Shown: piece after piece, positions 1 through 12,015 of the stretch
Position numbering within the stretch: the stretch's first letter is position 1
Layout of the letters: each line of letters opens with the position of its first letter
Origin: Periconia sp. R9002
Lineage: Eukaryota > Ascomycota > Dothideomycetes > Pleosporales > Periconiaceae
Direction of reading: 5' to 3'
DNA length: 64,000 bases
NCBI GenBank assembly: GCA_023627715.1
Contig: JAMAHW010000010.1
Coordinates: 434,001 to 498,000, forward strand
Notes under the pieces: generated by a model
The model's input: the letters and a program-made list of their open reading frames with translations, nothing else
The model's database searches: none
Told to the model about the DNA's origin: nothing
Position numbers and translations under genes: made by a program

Positions 1-1748
1 CCGTTGGAGTCGCGGAAAGAACGTCCCAAATTGCTGAATTGGCCAGCTTTGTCTGCGTCGCGGCCGAAATGGCCGTCCACATGTCCCACGCCGCGTCTTG
101 GTACTTGGGCTCGCCGGTGACGCGGTACATGATGAAGACGCTCTCAATGGCCTCGGGCCGCAGGAGGTAGCGTCTATCCGTCATCTCGGTGAAGCCGGGC
201 GGGAGCCGCGGGTTGGGCGCAAGGTTCTGGGCGGCTGCGAGGGCGTCGATTTGGTCTTGCCAGAGCTGCTTGTCCCATTTGCACGACGAGGAAGGGGGGC
301 AGCGGTAGAGTTTGGAGACTTCGGGCATGATGCCCGATGGGGTTGCGCTGTAGGCCCATATGCATGTTTCGGTGAGCTTGCGGCCGATTTCTACGTGCGA
401 AGGGTTGGCGAAGAGTTTTCCGCCTAATGCAAACATGCCGCCCGTATAGCACGCGAGGTGTTGGAGCTCTGGGTCAAGGGTCGTGGTCCCATTTTCGCTG
501 TCGACATCGATGTGGCCCGTCGCTAGGAGGTCGAGATTGTTCGGGTTCATGGGCCGGTAGAAGGTGTGATTAATGGCAGTCTCCATTGACAGGTTATATA
601 ACTGTTCGTACACCGGATCGATACCCCCAAGGAGGGCATGAGCCTTGGCAAAGTACTCGTACGTGGAGTCCGACATGGAACCGAGCGTAAATGCGCTTCG
701 TTCCGTGAGATTCATGGCTCTTGCGTTGACGCCTATAGGCCACATTCCTGGTAATTTGGTTTTCATCTGCTGTTCAGCAAGCAGCTTTACGATTCGATTC
801 GCCGAGTCGTACCATTTTGGATCTCCGGTAGCTTGCGACAGGCGCGTGAATTCCAACGTGAAGGAGCCCAGCTCCGCGAGTAGAACGATCTCATCTGCTA
901 CTTGGTCTACACCGGCGGCCTTGTCGAGCATGTTCCATCTCGTTATTGGCATGTTGTTGGGGGTATCGAACGCATGGTACAGCATTTCACCCACCTCTTT
1001 CGCTTTGACTAGGAGCCGTCTTTCCTCGCTAAGTTCATAGGCAGCCAGCAGTCCACCCAGGTGTCTAATGTTGGTTTCAAAAACGTTGATTTTCTCAAGG
1101 TTTGTTTTACTAAAGTCGATTTTTTCGACATAAAGAATCGCCGCTTTGAATTCATCGTAAAGACCCCTGGAAATCGAGTCAGCAAAGTCATCAAAGTCAT
1201 AGGAAATCGAAAAAAGTTTTGCAAAGGCTTTCGTACATAATCCACAGAGTGTCGAGAGAATCAACCAGTGTTGCTGCCCAGCCGCCAAACGGATCACTAG
1301 AGCCACCCGCCACAGGTTTTAATTCGTCGTGCATCCATGCTCTTGCTTTGTAATTATTCCAGCACTTGAGAAACTGCTTTTTTATCTCGCCTTGCCTCGT
1401 CGCCTGTTTCCTTGTCGCCTTTGCGTCTCGCTCCGGGAATTGGTGTTGGATGCGGGGTAGAGCGAGCGGCTTCACGCTCGGCAATGCTACCATGGACTGC
1501 ACGGGGTATCGCAAGGGGATATCTGCCCAAGATATGGATTTTTGCTCTTCGGAATTCTCGGGCTTCTTGTGAGGCTGTAGTTTTCCTGCTGAAGCGGCAT
1601 CTCCGTGCTGTTTGACCAGTCCACCGCTGGATGCATACGCTTTTGGAACAGAGGAAGCGCCCTGGGTAGCGAAGCTCAGTGAATAGCATAGGTAGAGGAT
1701 ACAAATGGAGAGGATGGCGCCGAGGCCGAGCCGCCTAAGGCGAGGCAT
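1..1748 (-). CDS. GH47 class I alpha-1,2-mannosidase (3' end outside window)
   Basis: Trims alpha-1,2-linked mannose from N-glycans in the ER/Golgi. The start chosen is the ATG at 1748: it is followed by a basic patch (MPRLRRLG) and one hydrophobic anchor (about residues 8-24), the usual type II membrane topology of this family; an upstream in-frame ATG at 1856 is possible. The catalytic domain opens with RQGEIKKQFLKCWNNYK and the SLDTLWIM motif. A 70-nt intron (1167-1236, CTGAC branch site) joins WIM to GLYDEF. Downstream the frame stays open to the window edge and shows NIRHLGGLLAAYELS and HLACYTGGMFALG, both family hallmarks, then RPEAIESVF. The last visible residues (DVLSATPT) are close to the expected C-terminus, so little is missing. 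Family assignment is firm; ER-type versus Golgi-type is not resolved. Confidence 0.92.
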
Positions 1749-2191
1749 CTCACACCGGGGCAACTGTTGAAGGCATGCAAGAAGGGGCAAATGGCGGACA
1801 CTGTTGAAGGGGTGTGATGGAAAAGTGGCATGGCGGTGAAGTGGGTTGGATAACAAGCGGATCTGAGTCGTATCTGAGTCGTACTGTGCTGTGCTTGTAA
1901 CTTATCTCTGAAGGGCAAGAGCGCCTGGGGTCGTCGGCATTTGTTGGATCGTTGAATTCAAATGATCTAGCAAATTTTAGCCCCGTCGCACTATCACACA
2001 ATTGATACACTAGATTGTAATGCACGGTCAGGAGGCATACGTATATGTGTGCATTATTATTATGGATGAACACGCGGCTTATTCTACATCGACGGGAACA
2101 TTCATGTAGCTTGAGTCTTGAGAGTGTGCCAGTTATCAGCCTTACCCTTCTTGATCACATATCCATACCGACACTAAAGAATGGCTTCCAA
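1749..2191. other. Intergenic, mannosidase promoter side
   Basis: No gene recognised. This is the upstream region of the GH47 gene; its 3' part runs into an AT-rich inverted-repeat element. Confidence 0.6.
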
Positions 2192-2442
2192 GGCACCAAG
2201 GTGTCAAAATAGCCCGCATTCACAACACTTACTATTCCATATAGAACGCTTCGAGGGCATTTTCTTATTAAGATTTTAGTCCTTATAGGAGCACGTAGGA
2301 TACTAGGAAAATATTTCTATAGTATATTTTTAGTACTCCTTAAGGTTTACTACTTAAGAATACAGTATTTATTTTTTATAGATATTACATGTGCTTGGCA
2401 ATAATATTTTGTGAGTGCGGGATATATTGACACCCGCGTGCG
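2192..2442. mobile_element. MITE-like inverted-repeat element, family A copy 1
   Basis: A non-coding AT-rich stretch of about 250 bp is bounded by imperfect terminal inverted repeats of about 30 bp. The left end (2192-2223) carries GGTGTCAAAATAGCCCGCA and the right end (2411-2442) carries its diverged reverse complement TGCGGGATATATTGACACC. A second copy in opposite orientation lies at 6564-6903; the two also share internal segments next to the ends (ACAACACTTAC, then CTTCGAGGG). No coding capacity, so a miniature non-autonomous element is the best reading. A clean target-site duplication could not be assigned. Confidence 0.6.
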
Positions 2443-2489
2443 ATGAAATCCATATATGTTCTCACGCTGGCTGTTTTTTGTTAAGTTAC

Positions 2490-3376
2490 CTACTCCAAAC
2501 GCGGCACCACCTTCTCTAACCACCGCGCCAAATGCTCCAGATCCTGGGTCGTAATTGCATGACCCAAGCCCTGCGTTTTCCTGATGGTCAGGTTCTCTGG
2601 TTTGACTCCAATTTCCAACAGCGCTGCGGTACATATCGACGTGTATTGTTCCGGTGTGACCATATCGTTTGAGCTTCTGGTGAGGAAGATAGCCATGTCA
2701 TCATCCATGTTTTCTGGCAACCCAGCCTTGACGCGTAACTTGCGGACCTTGCCTGCGAGCGGCAGATATCCAGATAAGCCAACCACACCAGCGAGCTTGC
2801 CAGCGTACTTGAACGACACAAGGCTGGTGAGTAATGCGACTGCGTGGCCTTGAGAGAAGCCACCTAGAATGATGCGATCTGCGGGTACGCCTGTTGCTAC
2901 TAGCTCATCGATCAGTGATTCGACGTACTGTACACTTTGCAAGAGACCCTCTTCATCCTCTTCTTCGTCCTCTTGCTCCGGGCGAGACGGGGGGATGGGC
3001 GTCAGTCTTCGAGGAATGAACCACTCGGATGTCATGTAATGACCCTCGGTGGCATTGGGCAGAATCCATGCCATGTGGGGATGTTTGACGGTTCCCTGCA
3101 TGTGTCGAGCAACGGCTGCGTTTTCCGGTGGTCAGTTTCCTGTACAATGCATGTGTAGAAGAACGCACGCTCGACTGTTTCTGCATCATCCATTAGGCCG
3201 TGAAGGAATATGAAAACGGCCGATTTGGAGACGTGGGACGGAGTTTCCAAAGATTGGACAGTGATGGGTGGGCTTCGCTCGCGGGGTACCCTGGGGCGCT
3301 TAGCCAGGTCTTGGGGCATTGAGAAGATGGGGTAGTAGGCTCGAAAGAAGAACCATGTTGTTGAAGGCGCGCTCAT
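2490..3376 (-). CDS. Acyl-protein thioesterase / carboxylesterase-like alpha/beta hydrolase
   Basis: Predicted 277-residue serine hydrolase of the APT1/phospholipase-carboxylesterase family, which removes acyl groups from proteins or small esters. Two exons (3169-3376 and 2490-3115) flank a 53-nt intron; the join reads AETVEPVARHMQGTVKHPHM. Visible motifs are FIFLHGLMDDAE (oxyanion region), GGFSQG (nucleophile Ser), SSNDMVTPEQ (catalytic Asp) and GLGHAI (catalytic His), in the family's order. An acidic insert (EQEDEEEDEEG) lies before the nucleophile and is longer than in typical APT1, so substrate may differ. The start at 3376 gives an extra N-terminal about 20 residues; an internal Met about 19 codons in is an alternative. 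Divergent from VPS71 across about 415 bp. Confidence 0.88.
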
Positions 3377-3791
3377 TGGGAGTGGTGGATGGGCTGGACG
3401 TTCATGTACAGGGAGAATATGGACAGAAATGTATTCCTAGTAAAACACAAGTTGCGATTGAGTTGGTAGGCAGATGAAGTGCACACTGATTGTTTGCTCT
3501 ATTATTAGCTTGATAAAGGAACCGTTCGGGGGCCAACAGATTACAGGTTATGATACAGGCTGTCTATATATAGCAAGGATTATACAAGGATAGTACTAGA
3601 TACATAATTTTCTTGTATCCGCGAGTGGTGGATGTTTAGAATCAGGTTAGTTGTCACATTGTCCATAAAATCTGCACGTTTGCACGTCTTCAGCTGACCG
3701 CCCCACTAGCGCGTTTCCTGCCATCCATCGATCGTACCTACACTTCTGCCGAACCGACGCAACCCTCTGTCTTCACAGCCAATCCACCACC
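3377..3791. promoter_or_regulatory. Shared promoter region between the thioesterase gene and VPS71
   Basis: A 415-bp stretch between two divergently oriented genes. No separate gene is visible. It must hold both core promoters, but I see no single diagnostic element. Confidence 0.5.
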
Positions 3792-4565
3792 ATGCCACAC
3801 GTCGAGGTATTGCCCAATTCGACAGCGACTATCGCTCCCGGCTGGACCTATGTCGTTGATACCGGTTATGATCCTTCTAAAGTCGCCATCAACCCCAAGA
3901 ACAAGAAACGCGCCGCTGCACAACCACGCGCCCGCGGTGAAGGCGAGCTCACTTCACGACAGCAGCTCGCCATTGTCCGTCGCATCGCCGATCTGAATAG
4001 AGATAACGACCCCAAACAATCCATCGAAGTCCCTGGCAAGCATGCCGTCCCCAAGACGCAGAACGCACGCAGGATCATACAATATCAGCGTCAGATCAAG
4101 CATTGGCTCGATGATGAGGAAGCTCAGTTGGCACAACTTCAGCAGGCTCCCCAGCCTCGAGCAGCTACAACCTTGTCGCGACTGGCAACACATCCTTCTC
4201 GGAGGACCACCAACCTGATAACCTCCATTCCGCCCACGCCTTCCGAAGCCACCCCCGCCCCGCCTGCATTGCCGGCCCCACCCAAAGCTCAGAGTGAACT
4301 CGACGACGAGCCATTGCTATCGGTCGATACATCTATCCCTCCGCCCGTGAATGCCGCCGAACTACAAGCCCTTCTTTCCTCGCCACCCTTACCCTACGCC
4401 GCCTCTCATGTTGCGCCGCCACCGCCCAACGGTCCACCCCGGCGTCATTTCTGCGACAACTGCGGTTATTGGGGGAGCATCAAATGTATCAAATGCGGGG
4501 CAAGAGTTTGCGGGTTGGAATGCAAAGAAGCGCACGAAGCAACTCGATGCTTGAAATGGGCTTGA
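3792..4565 (+). CDS. VPS71: SWR1 chromatin-remodelling complex subunit Vps71/Swc6 (HIT zinc finger)
   Basis: Single-exon 257-residue protein. The C-terminal about 40 residues form a HIT-type zinc finger: HFCDNCGYWGSIKCIKCGA, followed by VCGLECKEAHEATRC. The CGYWG and KCGAR words are typical of the Vps71/ZNHIT1 subgroup rather than of Bcd1 or Hit1. In yeast and animals this protein joins SWR1/SRCAP, which deposits histone H2A.Z. The central part is Pro-rich and low in complexity. It ends 125 bp before the convergent dehydrogenase gene. Nuclear location is inferred from family. Confidence 0.88.
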   Translation: MPHVEVLPNSTATIAPGWTYVVDTGYDPSKVAINPKNKKRAAAQPRARGEGELTSRQQLAIVRRIADLNRDNDPKQSIEVPGKHAVPKTQNARRIIQYQRQIKHWLDDEEAQLAQLQQAPQPRAATTLSRLATHPSRRTTNLITSIPPTPSEATPAPPALPAPPKAQSELDDEPLLSVDTSIPPPVNAAELQALLSSPPLPYAASHVAPPPPNGPPRRHFCDNCGYWGSIKCIKCGARVCGLECKEAHEATRCLKWA

Positions 4566-4690
4566 ATAGGTCAAATCTTGGGACAAACAATGACCCTGTC
4601 TCTCCTTGCATTGCTATCACTACGAATTTTGGGGTCCAAACTCGAAAGATCTCATCGCATACCCCGCCCTCCTTTGCGGTAAACCTTCTC

Positions 4691-5814
4691 TCAGTACTGG
4701 AACGTCTTGCCTACAAGCTGCTCGCTCAACTTCCATAACTTTTCGACATCCTCCGGGTTTTTGACTGTTGGATGGATGTCCTCGGTCAGATTGGCATCCT
4801 CCAGATAAGCGCCATTGAATGCATCCAATCGCGTATCGAAGGCCGCTGCCACATGCGTAGCTGCGCCCTGATCCACATTCTTCATGATCTTTGTGAAATC
4901 AAAACCATCCTCGCCCATGTAGTAACCGATGGCCTGGTCGCGAGCCTTCAAATCAGCAAAGTCGTCCGGCGTTAATTCAGCACCTGCCAACGAGGTGCCG
5001 AAGATGACACCAGGATGTAAGCTGAATGAGATCAAGCCCTTGGGGCCTAGCTTCTGTGCCAGAGCTTTGGTGAAGAGTACGTTTGCTGATTTGCTCACGC
5101 CATAGGCCTCCCACTGGTTGTATACCTTACCATCCTGGAAGTTGTAATCATCGAAGCGTATGCGACCGAGGCGATGGCCATTGCTGCTGACGTTGACAAT
5201 GCGCGGGGTCTTTGATGCCAGGATTTTGGGCATGATCAGATTGGTAAAGAGGAAATGGCCGATGTGGTTGGTACCGAACTGTAACTCGATGCCTTCTTGT
5301 GTTTTACCTAATGAAGAGTCAGCATACTTTACTCGTCTGAAGATACGGGAAAGACTAGGATCTACGTACGGTATGGACCGGCCATGATGCCGGCAGAGTT
5401 GACGAGGACGTCGATTCTCTCTTCAGGATACCCCAGGACCTCCTTGGCTGCCTCTTCCACCTGTTTCTGTGATCCCAGGTCCAAAGTCAACGTCCTGACT
5501 TGTACTCCCTCGTTCGCAGGATCCGCCTTGATCTTATCTGCCGTCGCCTGCACCTTGGATGCAGTGCGACCTGCGAGAATGAGGAGTTGCGGCTTATGCT
5601 TGGCGATGGCCTCGTTGAAGACTGTGCCATTGTCAGCTAGTTAGCTGAGCTCGTTTGATTCTCAACCGTGATGTCTCAACGTACAGGCACCTAGACCTCC
5701 AGAAGTCACGCCGGTGGTGAGCACGATCTTGCCAGCGATGTGGGATGCGTTGTCGGCGGCGACGCCGGTTGCAGTGGCATTCCAGGCGTAGGGGAGTGGT
5801 GACTGTGGTGCCAT
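4691..5814 (-). CDS. Short-chain dehydrogenase/reductase (retinol dehydrogenase/WWOX-like)
   Basis: A 332-residue NAD(P)-dependent oxidoreductase in three exons (5685-5814, 5370-5621, 4691-5307); introns of 63 and 61 nt restore one frame. Rossmann motif TTGVTSGGLGA, then LAGRTASKV, LDLGS, NSAGIMAGPY (NNAG motif), RIVNVSS (catalytic Ser) and AYGVSKSAN (YxxxK). The arrangement and the N-terminal hydrophilic lead resemble the RDH/WWOX-like cluster; the substrate cannot be told. The ATG at 5814 was chosen over one at 5973 because the upstream extension is Ala/Asn-rich and not family-like. Convergent with VPS71. Confidence 0.88.
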
Positions 5815-6563
5815 TGTGATGTGCTCGGGTATATGATTCAAATCGCGTGTATCTTCGAATGTAGATATTCTTTTTGCAAAGGAAGCAAGAGCTTTCTTTA
5901 TCCTATTATTGTCGCTGTCGCTGTTTGCTGCAGCAGCTGCAGCAGTTGCCTGTGTGTCTATCGAATCTTTCAAAAATACAAGTGACGAGAGGGAACTCTA
6001 GTCCCCCTTATATAGTTCTACCCTTCCTTCCCCGCCCCCCTTTCTTCGCACTTCGATTACCTTGAACCTGCCTAAGGCACGTTACGTGCTACCTTGTACG
6101 GAAGAAAAAACATCATGTACGAAAACTTAAAATCCGTACATCCTTTTCTTATCGCCGCGCACCATTCCCCACACACCTCGTACCGTACATTATCACCGAA
6201 ACGCTTTCCTGATCATTCGACGAACGCCACCGCGGCCCCTTCTCAAAACGGGAAATTTGCGAAGGGCCCAACACTACGCCAAGTGATGCATCATTGTGGG
6301 GTGGTCGTGGCTAGGCCCACCCCTCCCCAACCCCTCGTTGCGTCAACTGCTACCTACCTACCTAGGTAGCTAAAATAAAAGGGATTTAATCAAACATGGA
6401 TTGAGTAATTCGTGTAGAGAGTACATACATAAGCTTGTGATGGGATTCCGCCCGCCCAATGAAAGGTCTGCGTGCATTGATATGAGTAGTGCTACCGCCG
6501 TGCGTAACATTACATATCTACAAAGGGGCATTGTAAGAAGAGAGAGAAAGAGCATGTTATCTC
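5815..6563. other. Intergenic region upstream of the dehydrogenase
   Basis: No gene recognised. It holds the dehydrogenase promoter with a pyrimidine-rich stretch near 6003-6050, then leads into the second family A inverted-repeat element. Confidence 0.5.
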
Positions 6564-6903
6564 CGCACACGGGTGTTGATATATCCCGCACTCACACTAA
6601 ATTAATGTTATAAAGAACTTTCAGTTGTAGGCACTTGAAAACAATAGTACGTATACTACCTAGGCTGTCCAGGCCTAGTTTGCAAAGGTTTTTAATGTAT
6701 CTATAAAATACATAAATATATATATTCTTAGATAGTAAAACCAAAAAAAGAATAGCAAAAGAAACTATAGGAATACTCTCCTGGTACTCTACTTGCTATT
6801 AAGAAGATTGTAATCTTAGGGGGGGGAGAGACCCTCGAAGAGTTATATAGAGAGTGGTAAGTGTTGTACGTGCGGGCTATTTCCACACCTGGGTAGGTGG
6901 TGC
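6564..6903. mobile_element. MITE-like inverted-repeat element, family A copy 2
   Basis: About 340 bp, opposite in orientation to the copy at 2192-2442. The left end has GGGTGTTGATATATCCCGCA and the right end its diverged complement GTGCGGGCTATTTCCACACC. The interior is AT-rich with short poly-G and poly-A tracts and no ORF. Shared sub-terminal sequence with copy 1 shows common origin; the interior has diverged strongly. Confidence 0.6.
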
Positions 6904-7267
6904 AACCTCGCGTGCGTCAAGGGCCTTTATTTCTTGATTGGTTTTTGTTAATGGGCAGAGAGAGAAACAAGGACGGGGTGGTGAGTGCAACGATGTGTAT
7001 ACCAAATGGAGATGTAGAAAGCTTGGTATGAATATGCCAAGGTTTCATTGCGATCTTGAAATACAGGATGTATATAACCCGGCACACGATCTATCTTTTG
7101 TGTAAACAGAAAACCCGTAGGACGATAACTTAATAGACTATGGTGTGTTTCTTGATAAATAGAAAGCTATGGCTATCAATCTTGCACGATGATAGATCAC
7201 TCTTTACGCAATAAGAAAAACATGGAAGAAAGACGCAAGTGAATATGGCGGTAGAAAAGAGATCCCA
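6904..7267. other. 3' flank of the F-box gene
   Basis: About 360 bp with no gene recognised; probably the 3' untranslated region of the minus-strand F-box gene. Confidence 0.4.
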
Positions 7268-9163
7268 TCAATCATCCGGATATTCGTCGGCCAAGTTGCT
7301 GATGAAGCGCATCCGTTCAGCGTCCCAGCGCTTGAAATAACGGCCCGCCAGTTGCATCAGCGCCGGCGACGGTTCCGTACCTGGAGAAGCGAGTTTTATA
7401 TTTTCTTCTGCGACATAGCGAGTGGATTTGTCACCAACCCTATCATGAGGAAAACCGTTAGAAGACCGAAAAGCAATGCAAGTTATGCACGATGTGCGGG
7501 GTAGACAATAAGGGAGAGAAACTTACAGGACGTGATAAAAGGACTGGGTCCGCCCACCATCCAACTTGTCAACCTGCATTTGTTCAATCCATTCATCCTC
7601 CTGTGAACACGATGTGTCCCATCCTGTAATGACCCCTTCATAATGGTATCGCATGTGGTAAAACAGCTGCCCAACATAGTATCTGACGCTCTCTCCAGCA
7701 CCAATGTCCCTGCGCGACTTGATGGGCATAGCTAAAGCATCGTTGCTAAGCGTCGTCCTGACAAAGTTCTCTAGTTGCAAGCCCTCGCGCTGCTGGGAGA
7801 AGAAGGGAATGGCATGCCGCTGGATCAGCGAAACGTCCCACGGATGATGTATTTGCAGGTGGTCGAGGAGGTATGGTAGGTACTGTCGCCGGTGCGGTGT
7901 ACTATTGATGGTCGTGTTGCTTACATACTGAGTTGGATTGCTGGGTGAGAGAAGCATCATGGACCAGATCGAGGCGTAGAAGGAAGCATCGATGTCCGGG
8001 ACTTGAGAGTGCCGCGGGGAAGTGATACCATTAGCTTGGATTTGACCCTGGCGGATGGTCTGTACCGAGTTCATAATGTTGCGCGCAGTGCGAAGTACCA
8101 TTTCGCGCGTCGTTGTGTCGGAAAGGAAAGTAGCATGGTCCGAGGTTGGCACACCCATTTGACGGAGCACACGTCTAAGATCTTCGGGGCTGACCTCTTC
8201 AGATGACCGAAACGGATCCAGGTACATTGAGTGCAATTCGGAAGAGCTTGTGGGCTTATACTCGCCGTCGAGAGTGTAACTTTTGGGCGCGTATACGATG
8301 CAGTACACGTGATAGACAAAACCGCATGGCCGAGCATCGAGGCCGAGGCATTTTGCAAGAGCGCAGAATATGGCTACAGATATAAGAGGCAGTGTTTCGT
8401 GCGATGAAGAGCGAAGGGCATAGCCGATGAAGCTGTTGTGAAGAGCGCGGTAGGAGGCATTGGAAACACCACAAAAGCCTTGTGTGTGTAAAAATCCCGC
8501 AAGGAGGGACGCCTGTTCTCGAGCGTTTGTAGATGGAAACTGAGGATTTTGCTTCAAAAGTTCTTCCCCGAGACGGTTGATATCTTGGTCTACGGTATCA
8601 AAACCGATATCTGGGGAAATGGACGTAAAGACGTCATAAGCGCCCAAAGACTGCTCCATTGGAATACCTTCGCCTGCGTCCAATCTCTTCCACACCTTAA
8701 TAGCTGATTCCCTATGTATCATGTCCAGGGCAGCTTTTGCGTAAAACCTTCTGGCAAGCACATCCTCTGCATCGTCTGGACACGCGCATTCCTTCAACAG
8801 TGTTTCTTTGGCGTCCAATCCAAAATCCAAGATTCGACTCATGCGCCCTATCCGATCGACTTGAGAGTCCAATATGCATTGAATGAGACGCAATGTTTCC
8901 CGGTTTGTCCTTACTCGCTGGAAATAGAGTGAGCGCCAGTCTACGGCGGAGAGAGGCCCGGCGAATTTGGCAGCGATGTGGTGGTGCGGGGCCCACACTC
9001 TGAAGTAATTCCTACAGAAGCTCCTCCATACTTCCGGATCGTTGGTAGCGATTTTATGCAATGCGCAGCATGTGTAGGATGCAGATATGAGCGACGGGGG
9101 ATCGAGTTGAAGAAGAATGGATTCGAGGAGCTCGAGGGGAAGGTTCAAAAGTGTGTGAACCAT
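7268..9163 (-). CDS. F-box protein with SirB1-like and hemimethylated-DNA-binding (YccV/HspQ) domains, FBXO21 type
   Basis: A 602-residue protein in two exons (7527-9163 and 7268-7439; 87-nt intron). Residues about 5-50 are an F-box (LLNLPLELLESILLQLDPPS), which would recruit it to SCF ubiquitin ligase through Skp1. The middle contains a SirB1/transglutaminase-like region (LHTQGFCGVSN through LGLDARPCGFVYHVYC). The C-terminus, completed only by exon 2, is a YccV-like domain: YYVGQLFYHMRYHYEGVITGW, then FYHVLVGDKSTRYVAEENI. The order matches metazoan FBXO21. Target proteins are unknown. It ends EYPDD. Confidence 0.88.
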
Positions 9164-10173
9164 GTTAAATTATATGGTTGGGTAACGCTGGAAGGGGAAT
9201 TGCAGCAGGCCAGAAATGATTCCAAGAACTAACAGTAAGATTGCATGTCCTGAATGTGGACAGGATAAAGAGGATTGATCGCTAAGAAATCATGAATGAA
9301 GTGGTGGTAAGGTTGACATTGAATTAATTGGAGGTGATGACGTTAGCGAGGGGCCAGAAGGCTATCGCTCAAATGGGCAGCCGCGGCAGTTTGCCCCAGT
9401 CGATACGGCTCGCCGATAACGCACCTCATGAATGCATCAAAAATGGCAAATGTTGGTTTTTCGACAACACGCCTCACGAATCGCATCTTGCCAGCAAAAA
9501 AAAAGGGTATGGCATGTTAAATATCGACATTTGGTGATGTAGATGCATTCATGTGCAAACCAAGTATAAATCTACATGTACACACTTACCCCTACAGGCA
9601 CGTACAAAGTTGCAAACTTAGACGTTTGCACTGCTCGTCCGGTGAGAAACAAAGACTTCTTGTCTGTGTTCCGTGTCGGTTTTCTACATTAACTATTACA
9701 GCCGGTGATTTATTTAAACCTTTCGTGTCAGCCGTAGGCGTCGGCAGCTTGCGGAAGGCATGTCGCCGGCGATGAACCTCTTAGTGAACCGGGCTTCCAA
9801 GTCACGCAGCCTGGTGGCGTCTCCATGGATGCTTCGGCTTCGACGATTGCCATGTGTAATTCGTCCGGCAGCGAGTCACACCGAATCATGAGCTCAAGGC
9901 ACAGAAAACGCAGTCACCAGAGGCACCATGCAGGGAGAGAGAGCTTATGCCGGACACTAGTAATATAAAGACCCCCCACCATCCGCCGCAGTGCAGGGCA
10001 CCAACACACAGTACAATGTCATGGCGTCCTAACAACCACCCGTTTGTATGACCTCGACTCCCCTCCGCCTCCCCTCCGCCTCTTCCTCCCTCCCTGCCCG
10101 CCTCTCTCCTGAACTATTCCTATCCCCAGCCCGTCCGACGCGACACGGTACATAGAATACATACCACTCGAAA
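9164..10173. promoter_or_regulatory. Shared promoter region between the F-box gene and the Sec14-like gene
   Basis: About 1 kb with no gene recognised. A TATAAAG box lies at 9964-9970, about 200 bp before the Sec14-like ATG, and is followed by a pyrimidine-rich tract (10051-10100) with a repeated CCTCCGCC word, typical of fungal 5' leaders. Confidence 0.45.
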
Positions 10174-12015
10174 ATGGCCGCCGATCTTACGCGCACCGAG
10201 TCTTTCCAGTACCCGTCCGGTCATTTCGCACATCTTTCCGAGAACCAGCAAGCTCTGCTTGAGGAATTCAAACAGCTGTGTCGGGACGGCGGTTACTACA
10301 CTCCCGCCGGGGCAGACGGCAAGAGTGAGGCCAGCCACGACGACGAAACGCTTCTGTATGACAATTCCTTGCCGCCTACTTGCGCACCGTCACTGATTCT
10401 TGCGTAGGCGCTTTTTGCGCGCCCGCCGTTTCGTGCCCCAGGAAGCCTACAAGCAATTCCAAGACACGGAGGAATGGCGCAAAGAGAACAACATCGATAG
10501 TCTGTTCCTCACTATTGAAATCGAAGAGTTTGAGCAGACTAGGCGCCTGGTATACACCAACCCCCGTTGCATTCTTCAGTCCAAGTAATTGACTTTTTGC
10601 GCGCGTAGTATCCCCAATGGCTCGGACGACGAGACAAGCGAGGGATTCCCGTCTACCTTTTCGAAGTCGCCCCGCTGAACTCCAAGAACATATCCCAGTA
10701 CGAGAAGGATCTCGCAAAAGCCAAAACCACCTCTCCCAAAGTCGCGACTAAGAACCTCCGTCTCTTCGCTCTATACGAGTCCCTTACTAGATTTGTGCAG
10801 CCATTATGCTCCTCCGTGAAGCGCAGCCACCCAGAGACGCCCATCTCGCAGAGCAACAACATTGTAGATATCAGTGGCGTAGGTCTGAAGCAGTTTTGGA
10901 ATCTCAAGAACCACATGCAAGATGCTTCGCAGCTGGCGACGGCCCACTATCCGGAGACGCTGGACAGAATCTTCATTATCGGCGCCCCTGCTTTCTTCCC
11001 GACCGTCTGGGGCTGGATCAAACGTTGGTTTGACCCTATCACCGTATCTAAGATATTCATCCTATCTCCTCAAAACGTCTTCCCTACTTTGTCGCAATAC
11101 ATCGAGCCAGAAAACATCCCCAAGAAATACGGCGGGCAGTTGGATTTCACGTGGGGGGACATGCCCCATTTGGAACCCGAAATCGACTCCCAACTTAAGT
11201 GGGAAAAGCCTGCGACACAGAACGGCAAAAACACTTTCCCTATAGGGCCTATAATGTGGGAGAAGGGTGAAGGGGGGGAGTTGAAAGCCGTCGCAGTGGG
11301 CCACGAGAATGGACAACCTAGAAGAAGAACCATCTTCACCATTCCCCACCCCGTAACTGCGCAATCGCAAGCCGTCGTTAATACGCCCGTTGACGAAGCC
11401 GAAGCACGCTTGACAACTGTGGGCACAGACACACAGCCATCCGACTTAGCCGTTGAAGCCGCGGACATCAATCAGACCCCGCCATCCGATACGCCAACGT
11501 CCACCGCAACGCCACAATCGCAGTCACAAGAAACCACCACAGCAAACTCAGTAAATCTCCCAATACGCGAAGGTACATCTGAAACCCGCTACGCGCAACA
11601 AGACCCGACCCATGCATCAGGCCAACTCTCTGAAGGCACGCCCGATGCCGCCGTGAACGACCACGGCCACGGCGACAAAACCGTCACCATGGAACCCGGA
11701 ACCGTGGGGCAAGCGCCCAAGGACGTCGGCGTTTCGTCGCCCGAGCCGCCGGCACCGGGGTATCTCGACCAAGCTAAGGCCGTCGCTGCCCAGGCTTCTT
11801 CTGTCGTTTCCGGGGCCGCTGGTGCAGTAACAGGACTTGTCAGCGGCGGTGGTGATGGGACACAAGCGGAAAGCAAGGAGAACAAGAAACCCGTTGAGAA
11901 GACGCCTGCAGAGAAGGAGGTCGATGCCAAGATCGACGCGACGGAGGCTCCTGTCGTCGAAACCATGCTTAGAGAGCAGGCAGCGTCGAACAGCACTCCT
12001 GCTGCCTCCAAATAA
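10174..12015 (+). CDS. Sec14-like CRAL-TRIO phospholipid transfer protein with extended Ser/Thr/Pro tail
   Basis: A 576-residue protein; introns at 10356-10407 and 10550-10608 join three exons. The CRAL-TRIO N-terminal helix pair gives TLLRFLRARRF; the lipid-binding lobe follows with YPQWLGRRDKRGIPVYLFEV, NIVDISGVGLKQFWNL, RIFIIGAPAFFPTVWGWIKRW and IPKKYGGQLDF. These are Sec14 hallmarks, so it should bind or exchange phosphatidylinositol and other lipids at membranes. The C-terminal about 200 residues are low-complexity (SQETTTANS, SVVSGAAGAVTG, EKTPAEKEVD), probably disordered; yeast Sec14 lacks such a tail. Start chosen by the clean MAADLTRTESF lead. Lipid specificity is unknown. Confidence 0.9.
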
